Part shown: positions 8,535 through 18,209 of the stretch, one piece after another | Position numbering within the stretch: the first letter of the stretch is position 1 | How the letters are laid out: every line of letters begins with the position of its first letter | Assembly (NCBI GenBank): GCA_905182525.1 | Contig: CAJJBV010000004.1 | Coordinates: 258,068-322,067, forward strand | Direction of reading: 5' to 3' | DNA from: Cryomorphaceae bacterium | GTDB lineage: Bacteria; Bacteroidota; Bacteroidia; Flavobacteriales_D; Parvicellaceae | Length of the DNA: 64,000 bases | Notes under the pieces: model-generated | Seen by the model: the letters and a program-made list of their open reading frames with translations, nothing else | Told to the model about the DNA's origin: nothing | The model's database searches: none | Made by a program: the position numbers and the translations under genes

Positions 8535-10556
8535 GTGAAGTTTAACTTAAAATCTGATTTTTCTCCTACCGGTGATCAACCTGAAGCTATCAAAGATTTG
8601 GTTCAAGGTATTAATGACGGAATTGCTGCTCAAACTCTCTTAGGAGTTACTGGCTCGGGCAAAACATTTACTATTGCCAATGTTATTGAAAAAGTAGAAA
8701 GACCAACATTAATTCTTTCTCATAACAAAACTTTAGCAGCACAATTATATCAAGAGTTTAAAACTTTTTTTCCTGATAATGCCGTTGAGTATTTTGTGTC
8801 TTACTATGACTATTATCAACCTGAAGCATATTTACCATCTTCGGATACTTATATTGAAAAAGACCTTTCAATTAACGATGATATAGAAAAACTTAGATTA
8901 AGTACTACAACTTCTCTTCTTTCAGGGAGAAAAGACGTTATAGTTGTTTCATCAGTTTCTTGTATTTATGGAATTGGAAACCCTGTGAATTTTAGTAATA
9001 GTATTATTACCATTCAAGTTGGTCAAAAAATAGCAAGGAATGTTTTTCTTAGACAGTTAGTAGATAATTTATACTCTAGAACAACAACAGATTTTAAAAG
9101 AGGAAACTTTAGAGTTATTGGTGATACCATTGATATTCATTTAGCTTACGCTGATTTTGGAATAAGAATTTCTTTTTGGGGAGATGAAATTGAATCAATA
9201 GGAATATTAGACTTAGTAAATAATAAAGTTTTAGAAAATCAAGATCAATATGTAATATATCCGGCTAATATTTTTGTAACTGCAAAGGAAGATGTTAAAA
9301 GATCAATTTTTGAAATCCAGGATGATTTGGTAAAACAGATAGATTTTTTTAATGAAATTGGAAAAAACTTAGAATCTAAAAGAATTCAAAATAGAGTAGA
9401 GCTAGATTTAGAAATGATTAGAGAACTTGGCTATTGTTCAGGAATTGAAAACTATTCAAGATATTTTGACAATAGAAAAACTGGTGATAGACCATTTTGT
9501 TTGTTGGATTACTTTCCTGAGGATTTTCTAATGGTTGTAGATGAATCTCATGTAACTGTGCCGCAAATAAGAGCTATGTATGGAGGAGATCGCTCTAGAA
9601 AAGTAAATTTAGTTGATTATGGTTTTAGATTACCAGCAGCTCTTGACAATCGGCCTTTAAAATTTGAAGAGTTCGAACAAGTTCACAATCAAATTATTTA
9701 TGTAAGTGCAACTCCTGCAGAGTATGAGCTAATGAAGTGTGATGGAGTTGTTACAGAGCAATTAATTAGACCTACTGGATTATTAGATCCAGAGATAACC
9801 ATTAAACCAAAACTTAATCAGGTTGATGACTTGTTAGAAGAAATTCGAAAAGTTGTTGAAGAAGACCATCGAGTTCTTGTAACTACACTTACTAAAAGAA
9901 TGGCTGAAGAATTGGATAAGTATTTTGCTAAAATCGGAATAAGATCCAATTATATTCATTCTGATGTCGATACTTTAGACCGTGTAGAAATATTACAAGA
10001 TTTAAGAAAAGGTGTTTTTGATGTTCTTATAGGGGTTAATCTATTAAGAGAAGGTCTTGACTTGCCAGAAGTTTCTTTAGTAGCTATTCTTGATGCAGAT
10101 AATGAAGGATTTTTAAGATCTGTAAGGTCATTAGTGCAAACAGTAGGAAGAGCCGCAAGAAATATTAATGGTCGTGTAATCATGTATGCTGATAGAATTA
10201 CAAAAGCAATGGATACTACAATTAGTGAAACTAATAGAAGGCGCGAAAAGCAAAGAGAATATAATAAAATTAACGGGATCATCCCAACTCAAATTATAAA
10301 ATCAAATGAGAATAATCTTCTTATTGGCAGAGCTAAGGATGAGGATGAATTGAATGAACTTATTGGCTCAAATGAAATTAAAATTCAGGATCCTGTAGTA
10401 GAAAATATGTCTAGAGTGGATCTGGAGAAAAGTATTAACAACATTCAAAGGCAAATGGAAAAAGAAGCAAAAAAGGAAAATTTTATGCAAGCAGCTGTAC
10501 TAAGAGATGATTTATTTAAGTTGAAAAAAATTCTTTTGAAGAAATTTGATGATTAG
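8535..10556 (+). CDS. uvrB: Excinuclease ABC subunit B
   Basis: The damage-verification helicase of nucleotide excision repair, working with UvrA and UvrC. All 673 residues are intact: Walker A TGSGKTFTIAN near residue 40, the beta-hairpin region YYDYYQPEAYLP near 95, the DESH box MVVDESHVTVPQ near 335, helicase motif VSATPAEYE, motif VI QTVGRAARN near 535, and a C-terminal UVR domain around 630-665. Start is the GTG at 8535, directly before KFNLKSDFSPTGDQ. The stop overlaps the convergent gene at 10553 by 4 bases. Confidence 0.97.
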   Translation: MKFNLKSDFSPTGDQPEAIKDLVQGINDGIAAQTLLGVTGSGKTFTIANVIEKVERPTLILSHNKTLAAQLYQEFKTFFPDNAVEYFVSYYDYYQPEAYLPSSDTYIEKDLSINDDIEKLRLSTTTSLLSGRKDVIVVSSVSCIYGIGNPVNFSNSIITIQVGQKIARNVFLRQLVDNLYSRTTTDFKRGNFRVIGDTIDIHLAYADFGIRISFWGDEIESIGILDLVNNKVLENQDQYVIYPANIFVTAKEDVKRSIFEIQDDLVKQIDFFNEIGKNLESKRIQNRVELDLEMIRELGYCSGIENYSRYFDNRKTGDRPFCLLDYFPEDFLMVVDESHVTVPQIRAMYGGDRSRKVNLVDYGFRLPAALDNRPLKFEEFEQVHNQIIYVSATPAEYELMKCDGVVTEQLIRPTGLLDPEITIKPKLNQVDDLLEEIRKVVEEDHRVLVTTLTKRMAEELDKYFAKIGIRSNYIHSDVDTLDRVEILQDLRKGVFDVLIGVNLLREGLDLPEVSLVAILDADNEGFLRSVRSLVQTVGRAARNINGRVIMYADRITKAMDTTISETNRRREKQREYNKINGIIPTQIIKSNENNLLIGRAKDEDELNELIGSNEIKIQDPVVENMSRVDLEKSINNIQRQMEKEAKKENFMQAAVLRDDLFKLKKILLKKFDD

Positions 10557-11191
10557 ATATTACTGTAACCTACAGCTAAAATAATGGCAGCTTTTGTTAT
10601 TACTCTTTTTTCGTTTCCTTCTTCATCCTCTTCGAAGACTCTTTCACTAGCAGGGATAACGTAATCAATATATAGTTTTTTAACTCTTAACTTTTCAATT
10701 ATTGATTTTTGATAGTTGCGTTCTTCATCTGAAAACTCAGTGTTATTTTCAAGTTCTTTGTTTTTAGCCTTTTTAAGCTCTTCCATCATAATATCAGTTT
10801 CTATTATAAAATCTGAAGCAGTCACATTCTCTTTTTCGTAAAGCAAAATTCTAGTTCTAAATTTTTTAGGTTTATCAAAGATTTTAATTTTTATTCCATC
10901 GCCTGTAATCCCATTAGCATTAAATGATAAGCGATATATTTGATCTTGAATAGTAGCAATCTCAACTTCTTTAGAATAGTCATAATCTTTATATGAAAAG
11001 TGAGTAGTTAAAGCTCCATCATATCGAAATGGCTTAAGAGCTGTTCTGCAATTTTTTCTATATTCTCTTAAAAGAATTAGATATTCTTGATAAGGAGTTG
11101 TTTCTTCTCTTTTTTTATCTTTTTTTTGAGATTCAAAGTTTGGATTCAAAATAAAGATTATTAAAAAAATTAAAATATATCTAATGTTCAT
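10553..11191 (-). CDS. Exported protein of unknown function
   Basis: A 212-residue protein with an N-terminal hydrophobic signal (NIRYILIFLIIFILNP) followed by a charged, lysine-rich mature part. It has no cysteine-based lipobox. A long helical stretch, EELKKAKNKELENNTEFSDE, lies near residue 135. I recognise no family. It is last in a minus-strand run after a lipoprotein gene (10-base gap), a HAD gene and the primary sigma factor, so it may be co-expressed with the lipoprotein and act with it in the periplasm. That link is inferred from order alone. Confidence 0.75.
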   Translation of the reverse strand: MNIRYILIFLIIFILNPNFESQKKDKKREETTPYQEYLILLREYRKNCRTALKPFRYDGALTTHFSYKDYDYSKEVEIATIQDQIYRLSFNANGITGDGIKIKIFDKPKKFRTRILLYEKENVTASDFIIETDIMMEELKKAKNKELENNTEFSDEERNYQKSIIEKLRVKKLYIDYVIPASERVFEEDEEGNEKRVITKAAIILAVGYSNI

Positions 11192-11201
11192 AATATAAAT
11201 A

Positions 11202-12083
11202 TTATAGCGTTATTTCTTCTCTTAATTCTAAAATCATTTCAGAAATAGAAATTACTTCTTCATGTTTTAGCTCCACATCAAGGTATTCGATGTTTTCACC
11301 TTCTTGTTTTACAGACCATAAATTGTGGTAAGCATTTACAACCTCTTCAACATGATCAGTAAGATCAACTAAATCTTCAGTTTGTGATTTAACTGCTCTT
11401 AGACCTCTTATAATTGATCTTGCTATTGTCATTTGTTCGGAAAGTAGAACACTTATTTTGTGATCATCATTACCCAGCATTGTATGAGTACCTATATTCA
11501 TCCCTTCTACCCATGCTCCAGTAAAATATATGACACTTAAATCTGTTAAATCATTGTCATAAATATAATCATCTGTCATCATTTGCACATGAAATAGTAT
11601 TGACATTATACTATCTTGATTCCCAACATTTGCTTCAAATCTATCTACTAAATTATCAGAAAGAAAAATAGATTCCATTCCAATTTTAGCAGCTAAATCT
11701 TTTGAAACTTTAAGATATTTGCTTGCTTCTTCATATTTGTCATTCGTAACACAATAAGCTAAATCACATGCATAAACACCAAAATTAATTGATTGTTTAA
11801 ATTTCGTGGAATATAATTTTGCATTTGAAATATTGTTTGCCAGCCCTTCTTCATATTTCATATTTGCTTTATTTAAAATTGAAGCAATTTGAATTGGTGA
11901 GGGAGGCATAAATACATAATCGTCATCCATTGTGTCAATTTCAATCGAGTGATTCAAATCATCAGAAGAATCATCTTGAACTTCATTTTTGGTTTCAGAA
12001 TTTTCTGACTCACAACTTATATTACAGGTTGCAAAAAGACATAAAAATAACAAGGAATAAATATCGAATTTTCTCATAATCAT
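11202..12083 (-). CDS. Putative lipoprotein of unknown function
   Basis: A 293-residue exported protein. The start is either of two near-adjacent ATGs (MIMRKFD); the signal segment YSLLFLCLFATCNISC ends in a plausible lipobox (NISC), followed by an acidic linker rich in Ser, Glu and Asp. The mature part is predominantly helical in appearance, for example NLVDRFEANVGNQDSIMSIL and LSEQMTIARSIIRGLRAV. No catalytic motif is seen and I do not recognise the family with confidence. Its neighbour at 10553 is also exported and unknown. Confidence 0.75.
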   Translation of the reverse strand: MIMRKFDIYSLLFLCLFATCNISCESENSETKNEVQDDSSDDLNHSIEIDTMDDDYVFMPPSPIQIASILNKANMKYEEGLANNISNAKLYSTKFKQSINFGVYACDLAYCVTNDKYEEASKYLKVSKDLAAKIGMESIFLSDNLVDRFEANVGNQDSIMSILFHVQMMTDDYIYDNDLTDLSVIYFTGAWVEGMNIGTHTMLGNDDHKISVLLSEQMTIARSIIRGLRAVKSQTEDLVDLTDHVEEVVNAYHNLWSVKQEGENIEYLDVELKHEEVISISEMILELREEITL

Positions 12084-12117
12084 AATTGATTAGTGTAAAT
12101 TTAAAAAATTAATGCAA

Positions 12118-12561
12118 TTATTTAGAAATATAATCATCATTGAATACTTCTATTTTTTTTGCAGTCTTAATAAGTGGTGTAAATTTCCCTCTAAACCTGG
12201 TAGCTTTTACCATGTGATTATCTATCCAATGATAGTTACCTCCTCTAGGTTTATTCATCAATAGACCATGATATTTTATATTATGCATCTTAAGCCATGT
12301 TTCTGTTTTTTCTCTATGATTTTCTGTTCTTGATGTGAAAAAAGTAATAATATGACCTTCAGTATACCAATTCTCTAAAACTTCTAGTGCATCTGGAAAT
12401 GGTTTACAAGTTAACATTCGTTCGGGTTCTTCATTAGGAACATCATCAGTTATTGTCCCATCAATATCTATCAAATAATTTTTTATTTCTTTCGGGAGTA
12501 CTGGGCTAAGGTTTTCTCCATCTTTTCCAACTAAATCATTTAGTTTTTTTTGACTATTCAT
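12118..12561 (-). CDS. HAD-superfamily hydrolase-like protein
   Basis: A compact 147-residue HAD-type phosphatase. Motif I is LIDIDGTITDD near residue 32 with both aspartates, motif II is FFTSRT near 75, a candidate motif III lysine lies in the NKPRGGNYHW stretch near 103, and the acidic motif IV is FNDD near 140. It lacks a large cap domain. Homologues in Bacteroidota are sometimes labelled phosphoheptose isomerase, which the sequence does not support. It follows the sigma-factor gene by 11 bases, so it is probably read from the same transcript. The substrate is unknown. Confidence 0.8.
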   Translation of the reverse strand: MNSQKKLNDLVGKDGENLSPVLPKEIKNYLIDIDGTITDDVPNEEPERMLTCKPFPDALEVLENWYTEGHIITFFTSRTENHREKTETWLKMHNIKYHGLLMNKPRGGNYHWIDNHMVKATRFRGKFTPLIKTAKKIEVFNDDYISK

Positions 12562-12572
12562 TAAAGTATGTA

Positions 12573-13436
12573 TTATCCTAAATATGCTTTTAATAATTTA
12601 CTTCTAGAGTTATGCCTTAACCTTCTTATTGCTTTTTCTTTAATCTGTCTTACTCTTTCACGAGTTAAATCAAACTTTGTACCTATTTCTTCTAATGTTA
12701 GACCGTGTTGTCTGCCAATTCCAAAAAACAACATGACTACATCCTTTTCTCTATCACTTAGAGTTGATAGAGATCTTTCAATTTCTCTTTGCAATGACTC
12801 GCGCATTAGAATTAAATCTGCTTTTGGGCTATCGTTATTAACCATTACATCTAAAAGCGAATTATCTTCTCCGTCAACAAATGGAGCATCAACAGAAACA
12901 TGTCTGCCACTTATTTTCATGGTATCTTTAACTTTTTCTTCACTAAGATCAAGAGCAGTCGCTAATTCATCACTACTAGGAGGTCTTTCAAATTCTTGTT
13001 CTAATCTTGAAAAAGCTTTATTTATTTTATTTAACGATCCAACTTGGTTTAAAGGGAGCCTAACTATTCTAGATTGTTCTGCTAAAGCTTGTAAAATAGA
13101 TTGACGAATCCACCAAACAGCATAAGAAATAAATTTAAACCCTCTAGTTTCGTCAAATCTTTGCGCCGCTTTAATTAAACCCAAATTACCTTCGTTTATT
13201 AAATCTGGAAGTGTTAAACCCTGGTTCTGATATTGCTTGGATACAGAAACTACAAATCTTAAATTTGCTTTTGTTAATTTTTCAAGGGCAATTTGATCAC
13301 CTTTTTTTATTCTTTGAGCTAATTCAACTTCCATTTCGGCAGTGATTAACTCTTCTCTCCCAATTTCTTGTAAATATTTATCTAAGGATTGACTTTCTCT
13401 GTTGGTAATTGATTTGGTGATTTTTAATTGTCTCAT
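12573..13436 (-). CDS. rpoD: Primary RNA polymerase sigma factor (SigA/RpoD, short Bacteroidota form)
   Basis: The housekeeping sigma-70 factor. At 287 residues it has the short form typical of Bacteroidota, lacking the long region 1.1 and the non-conserved insert. Region 1.2 begins [16 protein letters not shown]; region 2 has [20 protein letters not shown] and [15 protein letters not shown]; region 3 is rich in [12 protein letters not shown]; region 4 has [20 protein letters not shown] and ends KAIRRLRH. It should recognise the TAnnTTTG-type elements noted elsewhere in this window. A good promoter of that type lies just upstream, suggesting self-recognition. Confidence 0.97.
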   Translation of the reverse strand: MRQLKITKSITNRESQSLDKYLQEIGREELITAEMEVELAQRIKKGDQIALEKLTKANLRFVVSVSKQYQNQGLTLPDLINEGNLGLIKAAQRFDETRGFKFISYAVWWIRQSILQALAEQSRIVRLPLNQVGSLNKINKAFSRLEQEFERPPSSDELATALDLSEEKVKDTMKISGRHVSVDAPFVDGEDNSLLDVMVNNDSPKADLILMRESLQREIERSLSTLSDREKDVVMLFFGIGRQHGLTLEEIGTKFDLTRERVRQIKEKAIRRLRHNSRSKLLKAYLG

Positions 13437-13459
13437 AGAAAGTAAATAAAAGGTTAATT

Positions 13460-13490
13460 CAAATGTAATTCAAACAGTTTTTCAAATCAA
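13460..13490 (-). promoter_or_regulatory. Putative promoter of the sigma-factor gene
   Basis: On the minus strand TTG (13490-13488), a 20-base spacer and TACATTTG (13467-13460) fit the flavobacterial consensus. Transcription would begin about 17 bases before the start codon at 13436. Confidence 0.55.
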
Positions 13491-13563
13491 GTTTAAATAG
13501 GTTAAATATAAAATATGTTGAAAATTACTTTTTAACAGATATAATATATTGTTAAGAACTTTT

Positions 13564-14478
13564 TTAAAGTACAAAATAGCTTATCTGTGCTCCTGCAAAA
13601 ATTCCAAATCCGTTATTGATATTGCTAAACACCTGAACTGGTTGAGCAAATGGATTTCTAGAAGCATCTACATAAAGTTCTAAACTCGTTCTGTAATAAT
13701 AATAGGATTTGGAAATGTTGTGTAAATATAGTGTTAGAGAAAGAGTTTTTTCAGAGTTTATTTTTCCATTCTCATTAAAAACATAATCTTTTTTAAGTGG
13801 AGGAATTTTTATTTCAAGAGTCTTATTTTGACCATTAAAAAGTAAGTCAGTAAATAGTCCCTGCTCATCTCTTGATTTAAATCCATTGTTTTGAAATACT
13901 ACGTCAGTTAATATCATTCTTTGTTTAATTGTATCTAATTCGTATTCTAGTGTATCTTGATTTATTGTAGTTAATGATGCTCTAACTACATATGTTTCCA
14001 CTAAATAAAAGTTTTGACTGTTTGCAGGATCTGTAAAATTTAGATTTATTTGAAGTCTATTTTCATTATTGGGTTCAATAACTGTAATAGTATCTAAATA
14101 ATTTATAGATATTGGAATAGGCAATGAGTCTGATGCAGATATATTTGTATAGTTTAAATGGTCTACTTCAAGGGTGTAAATTTGATTTTCAACTGGTTTT
14201 TTTTGACCGACATAAAAACCATTTTGAGAATGACTTAGAGTTTCAATAATATTTCCATTTTCATTTTTTATAGAAACAACAGCATCATTAATATTTTTAA
14301 AAGAAGCAGTGTCAATAACACTTCTGCTACTACTTACATGTACTTTAAATGAGGAGTCGCTTTCAAAAATAGAATTAATAACCAATTTTGGAATTGTAAT
14401 ATCCCCCTCAAAAGGAATAATTTTTTCACATGAAACATAAATCAAAGAAATAATGATAATAAAAAATAATTTTTTCAT
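13564..14478 (-). CDS. DUF4249 domain-containing lipoprotein
   Basis: A 304-residue outer-membrane-associated lipoprotein with signal KKLFFIIIISLIYVSC (Cys at residue 17) and the DUF4249 opening EGDITIPKLVINSIF. The body is beta-rich with an Ig-like first half (AVVSIKNENGNIIETL). DUF4249 genes in Bacteroidota regularly follow TonB receptors with a CarboxypepD_reg domain, and here it starts 2 bases after such a receptor, so the two should form an import or binding unit. The ligand is unknown. Confidence 0.88.
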   Translation of the reverse strand: MKKLFFIIIISLIYVSCEKIIPFEGDITIPKLVINSIFESDSSFKVHVSSSRSVIDTASFKNINDAVVSIKNENGNIIETLSHSQNGFYVGQKKPVENQIYTLEVDHLNYTNISASDSLPIPISINYLDTITVIEPNNENRLQINLNFTDPANSQNFYLVETYVVRASLTTINQDTLEYELDTIKQRMILTDVVFQNNGFKSRDEQGLFTDLLFNGQNKTLEIKIPPLKKDYVFNENGKINSEKTLSLTLYLHNISKSYYYYRTSLELYVDASRNPFAQPVQVFSNINNGFGIFAGAQISYFVL

Positions 14479-14480
14479 AA

Positions 14481-16910
14481 TTAAAATTTAAACGAATAGG
14501 TTATTGAAGGTATTAAAGGAAATAAACTAAACTGTGAAAGTTGAGGATCTCCATTTTCATTTCTAGTAAATTCTAAATAAAATGGATTTTGTCTACTGTA
14601 AGCATTGTAAACTCCAAAGCTTAGTGTTCTTTCCCCCCATTTCATTTCTTTTTTAATATTTACAGAAACATCCAATCTATGATAAGCAGGCATTCTGTAG
14701 TTATTTCTGCTATTAATATGATCTACGGTTGTTACACTTGGGTTTGACAGATTAAAATTTGGTAAATTACCTACCATTGAACTATTAAAAGAGGAATATG
14801 ATTCTAAACCTAGTGTAACAGCATTTCCTGTTCCGTAAACCCAAACAATTCCACAATTAATCCTTTCATTAAATTCATGAGTAATAGCTATCCCAATATC
14901 ATGTCTTCTATCGTATCTATATGGATAAGTATTTCCAAAATTAATAGAATCAAATTGTCTATTTGTCCAAGATAATGTATAGCCAATCCAACCAGTAGTT
15001 TTACCTATTTTTTTCTCAATTAATAATTCTAGGCCATAGGAAGATCCTTTGCCGATATAAACTTTTTCTTGCCAATCATTCTGAGCATCTCCAAATGAAG
15101 CGCCGTCTTTATATTCAATTAAGTTATTCATAGTTTTATAGTAACCTTCCAAGGAAAGTTCAATTTTATCCTTAAAAGTTCTTGCATATCCAATAGCAAT
15201 TTGATCTGAAAACTGAGGTTTAATTTTTTCAGTTGCAGGCACCCAGAGATCTGTTGGTAAACCAATTCCAGAATTTGTAAGTAAATGAAGAAATTGTCCC
15301 ATTTTAGAATACCCCATTTTAAAAGAAGATTTGTCATTAATTAAGTACCTTAAACTTAACCTAGGTTGTAAAAAAGAGTAGTTTTTACTACCAACAAAAA
15401 ATGTGCTAAAGTGAATACCTGCATTTCCTTTTAAATTTTTGTTTACTTTCCAATCATCTTCCCCATAAAATGAAACCTCATGTGCATAATGGTTTTTTCC
15501 TCCGTAATTTAAGCTCGTATTACTATCATCTATTTCAAAACCAATTGTGGTAACTCCAGGGATGAAGGTGTGATAAATATCACCAACCCCAAATTTCACT
15601 AGATGGTCTGGATTTGGCATCCAATCTACATCTACTTTTGCAGACCAATCTTCTATATTGCTCAAATAAGCATAGGATAAGCTATTGTTATTTATAGAGC
15701 TAGTATTGTTAGAATTTAATGAAGTTTCTGAACTATTATTTTCAAAGGCTATTAAAAAATCATATTTACTATATCTTAAAGTAGTATTTATAAAAACTTT
15801 ATTATTAATCATATAATTCCAACGTAGGGCACTTATTATATTACCCCAACTTAACTCGCTTTGTGAGTTGTCGGTTACTAATAAAGAATCTATATTATAT
15901 CTGTCACTGGAATTTAAATATGCTTTATCTCTTCCCATATAATTACTTAAGTAAAGTCTATGCTTCTCGTTAATTTTATGGTTTATTTTTCCATTAAAAT
16001 CATAAAAATAATATCCTCCACTGGTTGAGCTACTAGAATTTTCTGATCCTTTACTAGTTTGATTTCTTTGATTTGCTGCAATAAATGGTTTAGCTAAAAT
16101 GTCTAAATAAGTTCTTCTAGCAGAAATAATAAATGAAGTTTTGTCTTTAATAATTGGACCTTCTAATGATATTTTTGATGCAATTAGTCCAATAGATCCT
16201 TGTCCATGAAATTTTTTCATATTCCCTTCTTTCATTTTAATATCAATTACAGAGGACAATCTACCTCCATATCTAGCAGGGAATCCACCTTTTACTAGTT
16301 TCGTTGAGTTGATGGCATCTGAATTAAATACAGAAAAGAAACCAAATAGGTGAGAGGCATTATAAACTGGAACTCCATCTAGTAGAATTAAATTTTGATC
16401 TGGGCCACCTCCTCTTACATAAATACCTGATGTGCCTTCACTTCCTGTCTGAACTCCGGGAAGTAGCTGTATGGTTTTCATAATATCATTTTCACCAAAA
16501 AAGGCAGGAAGGTTTTTCACTTTATCCATAGATAAATCGATACTGCTCATTTCAGATTTTTGATGAATAAATTCTTCTTTAGAAGAAAGTATTTCAACTT
16601 CATTCAACATTTGATTTTTTAAAGAAAAATTTATCTGAATATCATTTTCGAGATAGTCTTCAAAAACCTGGGTTGTGAAACCAATATAACTTACTCTAAT
16701 TCTAACAGAATCTATCGGAAGAGTAAGACTATAAAATCCGTAATCATTGGTAACTGTCCCCTTTCCTGAGTTTAGATCATAAATTGTTCCTCCTAATAGC
16801 TTTTCTCCAGTTTCTGATTCATCAAGATATCCACTAATGGTTATGGTTTTCTGTGAAAAAATAAATAATGGAAAAAATAAAATCAGAGTTGATAAAAATT
16901 TATTATTCAT
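14481..16910 (-). CDS. TonB-dependent receptor with CarboxypepD_reg N-terminal domain
   Basis: An 809-residue outer-membrane receptor. After the signal peptide (about 19 residues) comes a CarboxypepD_reg-like domain (TISGYLDESETGEKLLGGTI), then the plug domain with LLPGVQTGSEGTSGIYVRGG and LILLDGVPVYNASHLFG near residues 150-190, then the beta barrel ending in an aromatic terminus (SITYSFKF) suited to BAM-dependent insertion. It takes up an unknown substrate with TonB energy, partnered by the DUF4249 lipoprotein immediately downstream. No PhoB-type repeats are seen upstream, unlike the receptor at 35403. Confidence 0.95.
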   Translation of the reverse strand: MNNKFLSTLILFFPLFIFSQKTITISGYLDESETGEKLLGGTIYDLNSGKGTVTNDYGFYSLTLPIDSVRIRVSYIGFTTQVFEDYLENDIQINFSLKNQMLNEVEILSSKEEFIHQKSEMSSIDLSMDKVKNLPAFFGENDIMKTIQLLPGVQTGSEGTSGIYVRGGGPDQNLILLDGVPVYNASHLFGFFSVFNSDAINSTKLVKGGFPARYGGRLSSVIDIKMKEGNMKKFHGQGSIGLIASKISLEGPIIKDKTSFIISARRTYLDILAKPFIAANQRNQTSKGSENSSSSTSGGYYFYDFNGKINHKINEKHRLYLSNYMGRDKAYLNSSDRYNIDSLLVTDNSQSELSWGNIISALRWNYMINNKVFINTTLRYSKYDFLIAFENNSSETSLNSNNTSSINNNSLSYAYLSNIEDWSAKVDVDWMPNPDHLVKFGVGDIYHTFIPGVTTIGFEIDDSNTSLNYGGKNHYAHEVSFYGEDDWKVNKNLKGNAGIHFSTFFVGSKNYSFLQPRLSLRYLINDKSSFKMGYSKMGQFLHLLTNSGIGLPTDLWVPATEKIKPQFSDQIAIGYARTFKDKIELSLEGYYKTMNNLIEYKDGASFGDAQNDWQEKVYIGKGSSYGLELLIEKKIGKTTGWIGYTLSWTNRQFDSINFGNTYPYRYDRRHDIGIAITHEFNERINCGIVWVYGTGNAVTLGLESYSSFNSSMVGNLPNFNLSNPSVTTVDHINSRNNYRMPAYHRLDVSVNIKKEMKWGERTLSFGVYNAYSRQNPFYLEFTRNENGDPQLSQFSLFPLIPSITYSFKF

Positions 16911-17024
16911 AAACTTATTAATATGTTTTAAAAAATATTAAAATTAGAACGTCGAAATACGCAATATATTTTACAGGAATAAAGTCAGTAAATGGTTAGT
17001 AAAAATTGATTATAATATTCTCGA

Positions 17025-18164
17025 TTAAAAAGATGCTTTTATTTTTCTAGTTTTGTTAATGTTGGCATTTTTATACCACTTAGAATGACCAGCGAATTTT
17101 TTGTACATACTAAAAGTGACAAATCCATAATAATCATTACTACTCGATCCTCCCCTTTGTTGTCCAACAGCATTCCAAGTAGGTTCATCACCAGATCTTG
17201 TTCCAGACATTGTTGCAGCAAGTTCTGCTTTGTCTCCTAAATGAGGATTTGTTGCAAGAAGTTCTTTGCTGTAGTAGGTACCGCTAACATCATCAATATA
17301 ATCTGTAAAAGTAAATCTAGAGGCAAACTCAATCTTAATTCCCATATCATTATTGAACGCTTTTTCAATTCCAAAACCTACTGGTATGCACATTGAAACT
17401 AATTTATAAGTTTTATTTTCTTTGAAAATCTTACCGCGATTTACACCCTCAAAATCAGTACTAAGACCATTACTTGTTATAAAACCTTGCCCTTCTGTGT
17501 GTAAGGGCCTTAATCTATGATACTTATTGTTGTCAATTAAGTTGTGATTACTTAGGTAAGCAGCATTTTCTGGATCGTTAACATCATAAGTAGAATTAAT
17601 CTTAGCTCTTGGTGTGTAAAGAAAACCACCGACTCCCGCAATGACATATAGTCCTATGTGCCCTAAGGATCCTTTAGCTAATTTATGTCCACTAACATCT
17701 TTTAGGTTGAATTTATTTCCTGTAGATGGCTTAAATATGTAATATTCAGTTAATGCAGTGAATTCTACAATATCTGTTCTAAAACTTAAATTTCTATTCA
17801 CTCGATAATTTATTGATGATTGATCGTCAGATCCTGATAAAAAAGCAAATGCTAAATTTCCTCTAAGATTAACTTTTGGTTTTAGGTGATAAATAAAGGC
17901 ACCAGTTAAAACTATATTAGACTTAGCAATATCTGTATCGTAAACACCTCTTAATAAAGTGCCTCCAAACTTTTTTTTAAGTTCACTTTCTGTTAAATCT
18001 GAACCACCAACATCAGAAAGGCAACTAGAAGCACCAATACCAAAGTTATATTCGAATCTGTTTTTTAAAAACCCATCATCGTCGTAAAAACTTTTATGCT
18101 GTGAGAAAATTGTAAAATTTATCAATATAAAGCCTACAATAAGAATATTTCTAGTTTTTAACAT
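17025..18164 (-). CDS. Outer-membrane beta-barrel protein, DUF6089-like
   Basis: A 379-residue exported protein with signal LKTRNILIVGFILINFTIFS. The mature part alternates Gly/aromatic strands (FEYNFGIGASSCLSDVGGSD, LGHIGLYVIAGVGGFLY, VSMCIPVGFGIEKAF) typical of an 8-12 strand OmpW/DUF6089-like barrel. The region near residue 330 is rich in Gly and Ser (GQQRGGSSSND). Its cargo or role is unknown. It lies between the TonB receptor and an HtrA-type protease that could assist outer-membrane protein quality control, but the gaps of 114 and 45 bases give no proof of an operon. Confidence 0.75.
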   Translation of the reverse strand: MLKTRNILIVGFILINFTIFSQHKSFYDDDGFLKNRFEYNFGIGASSCLSDVGGSDLTESELKKKFGGTLLRGVYDTDIAKSNIVLTGAFIYHLKPKVNLRGNLAFAFLSGSDDQSSINYRVNRNLSFRTDIVEFTALTEYYIFKPSTGNKFNLKDVSGHKLAKGSLGHIGLYVIAGVGGFLYTPRAKINSTYDVNDPENAAYLSNHNLIDNNKYHRLRPLHTEGQGFITSNGLSTDFEGVNRGKIFKENKTYKLVSMCIPVGFGIEKAFNNDMGIKIEFASRFTFTDYIDDVSGTYYSKELLATNPHLGDKAELAATMSGTRSGDEPTWNAVGQQRGGSSSNDYYGFVTFSMYKKFAGHSKWYKNANINKTRKIKASF

Positions 18165-18209
18165 CTACACAAAAGTAAAGAATTTTATTTAAATACAATA
18201 TTTTAAAAA

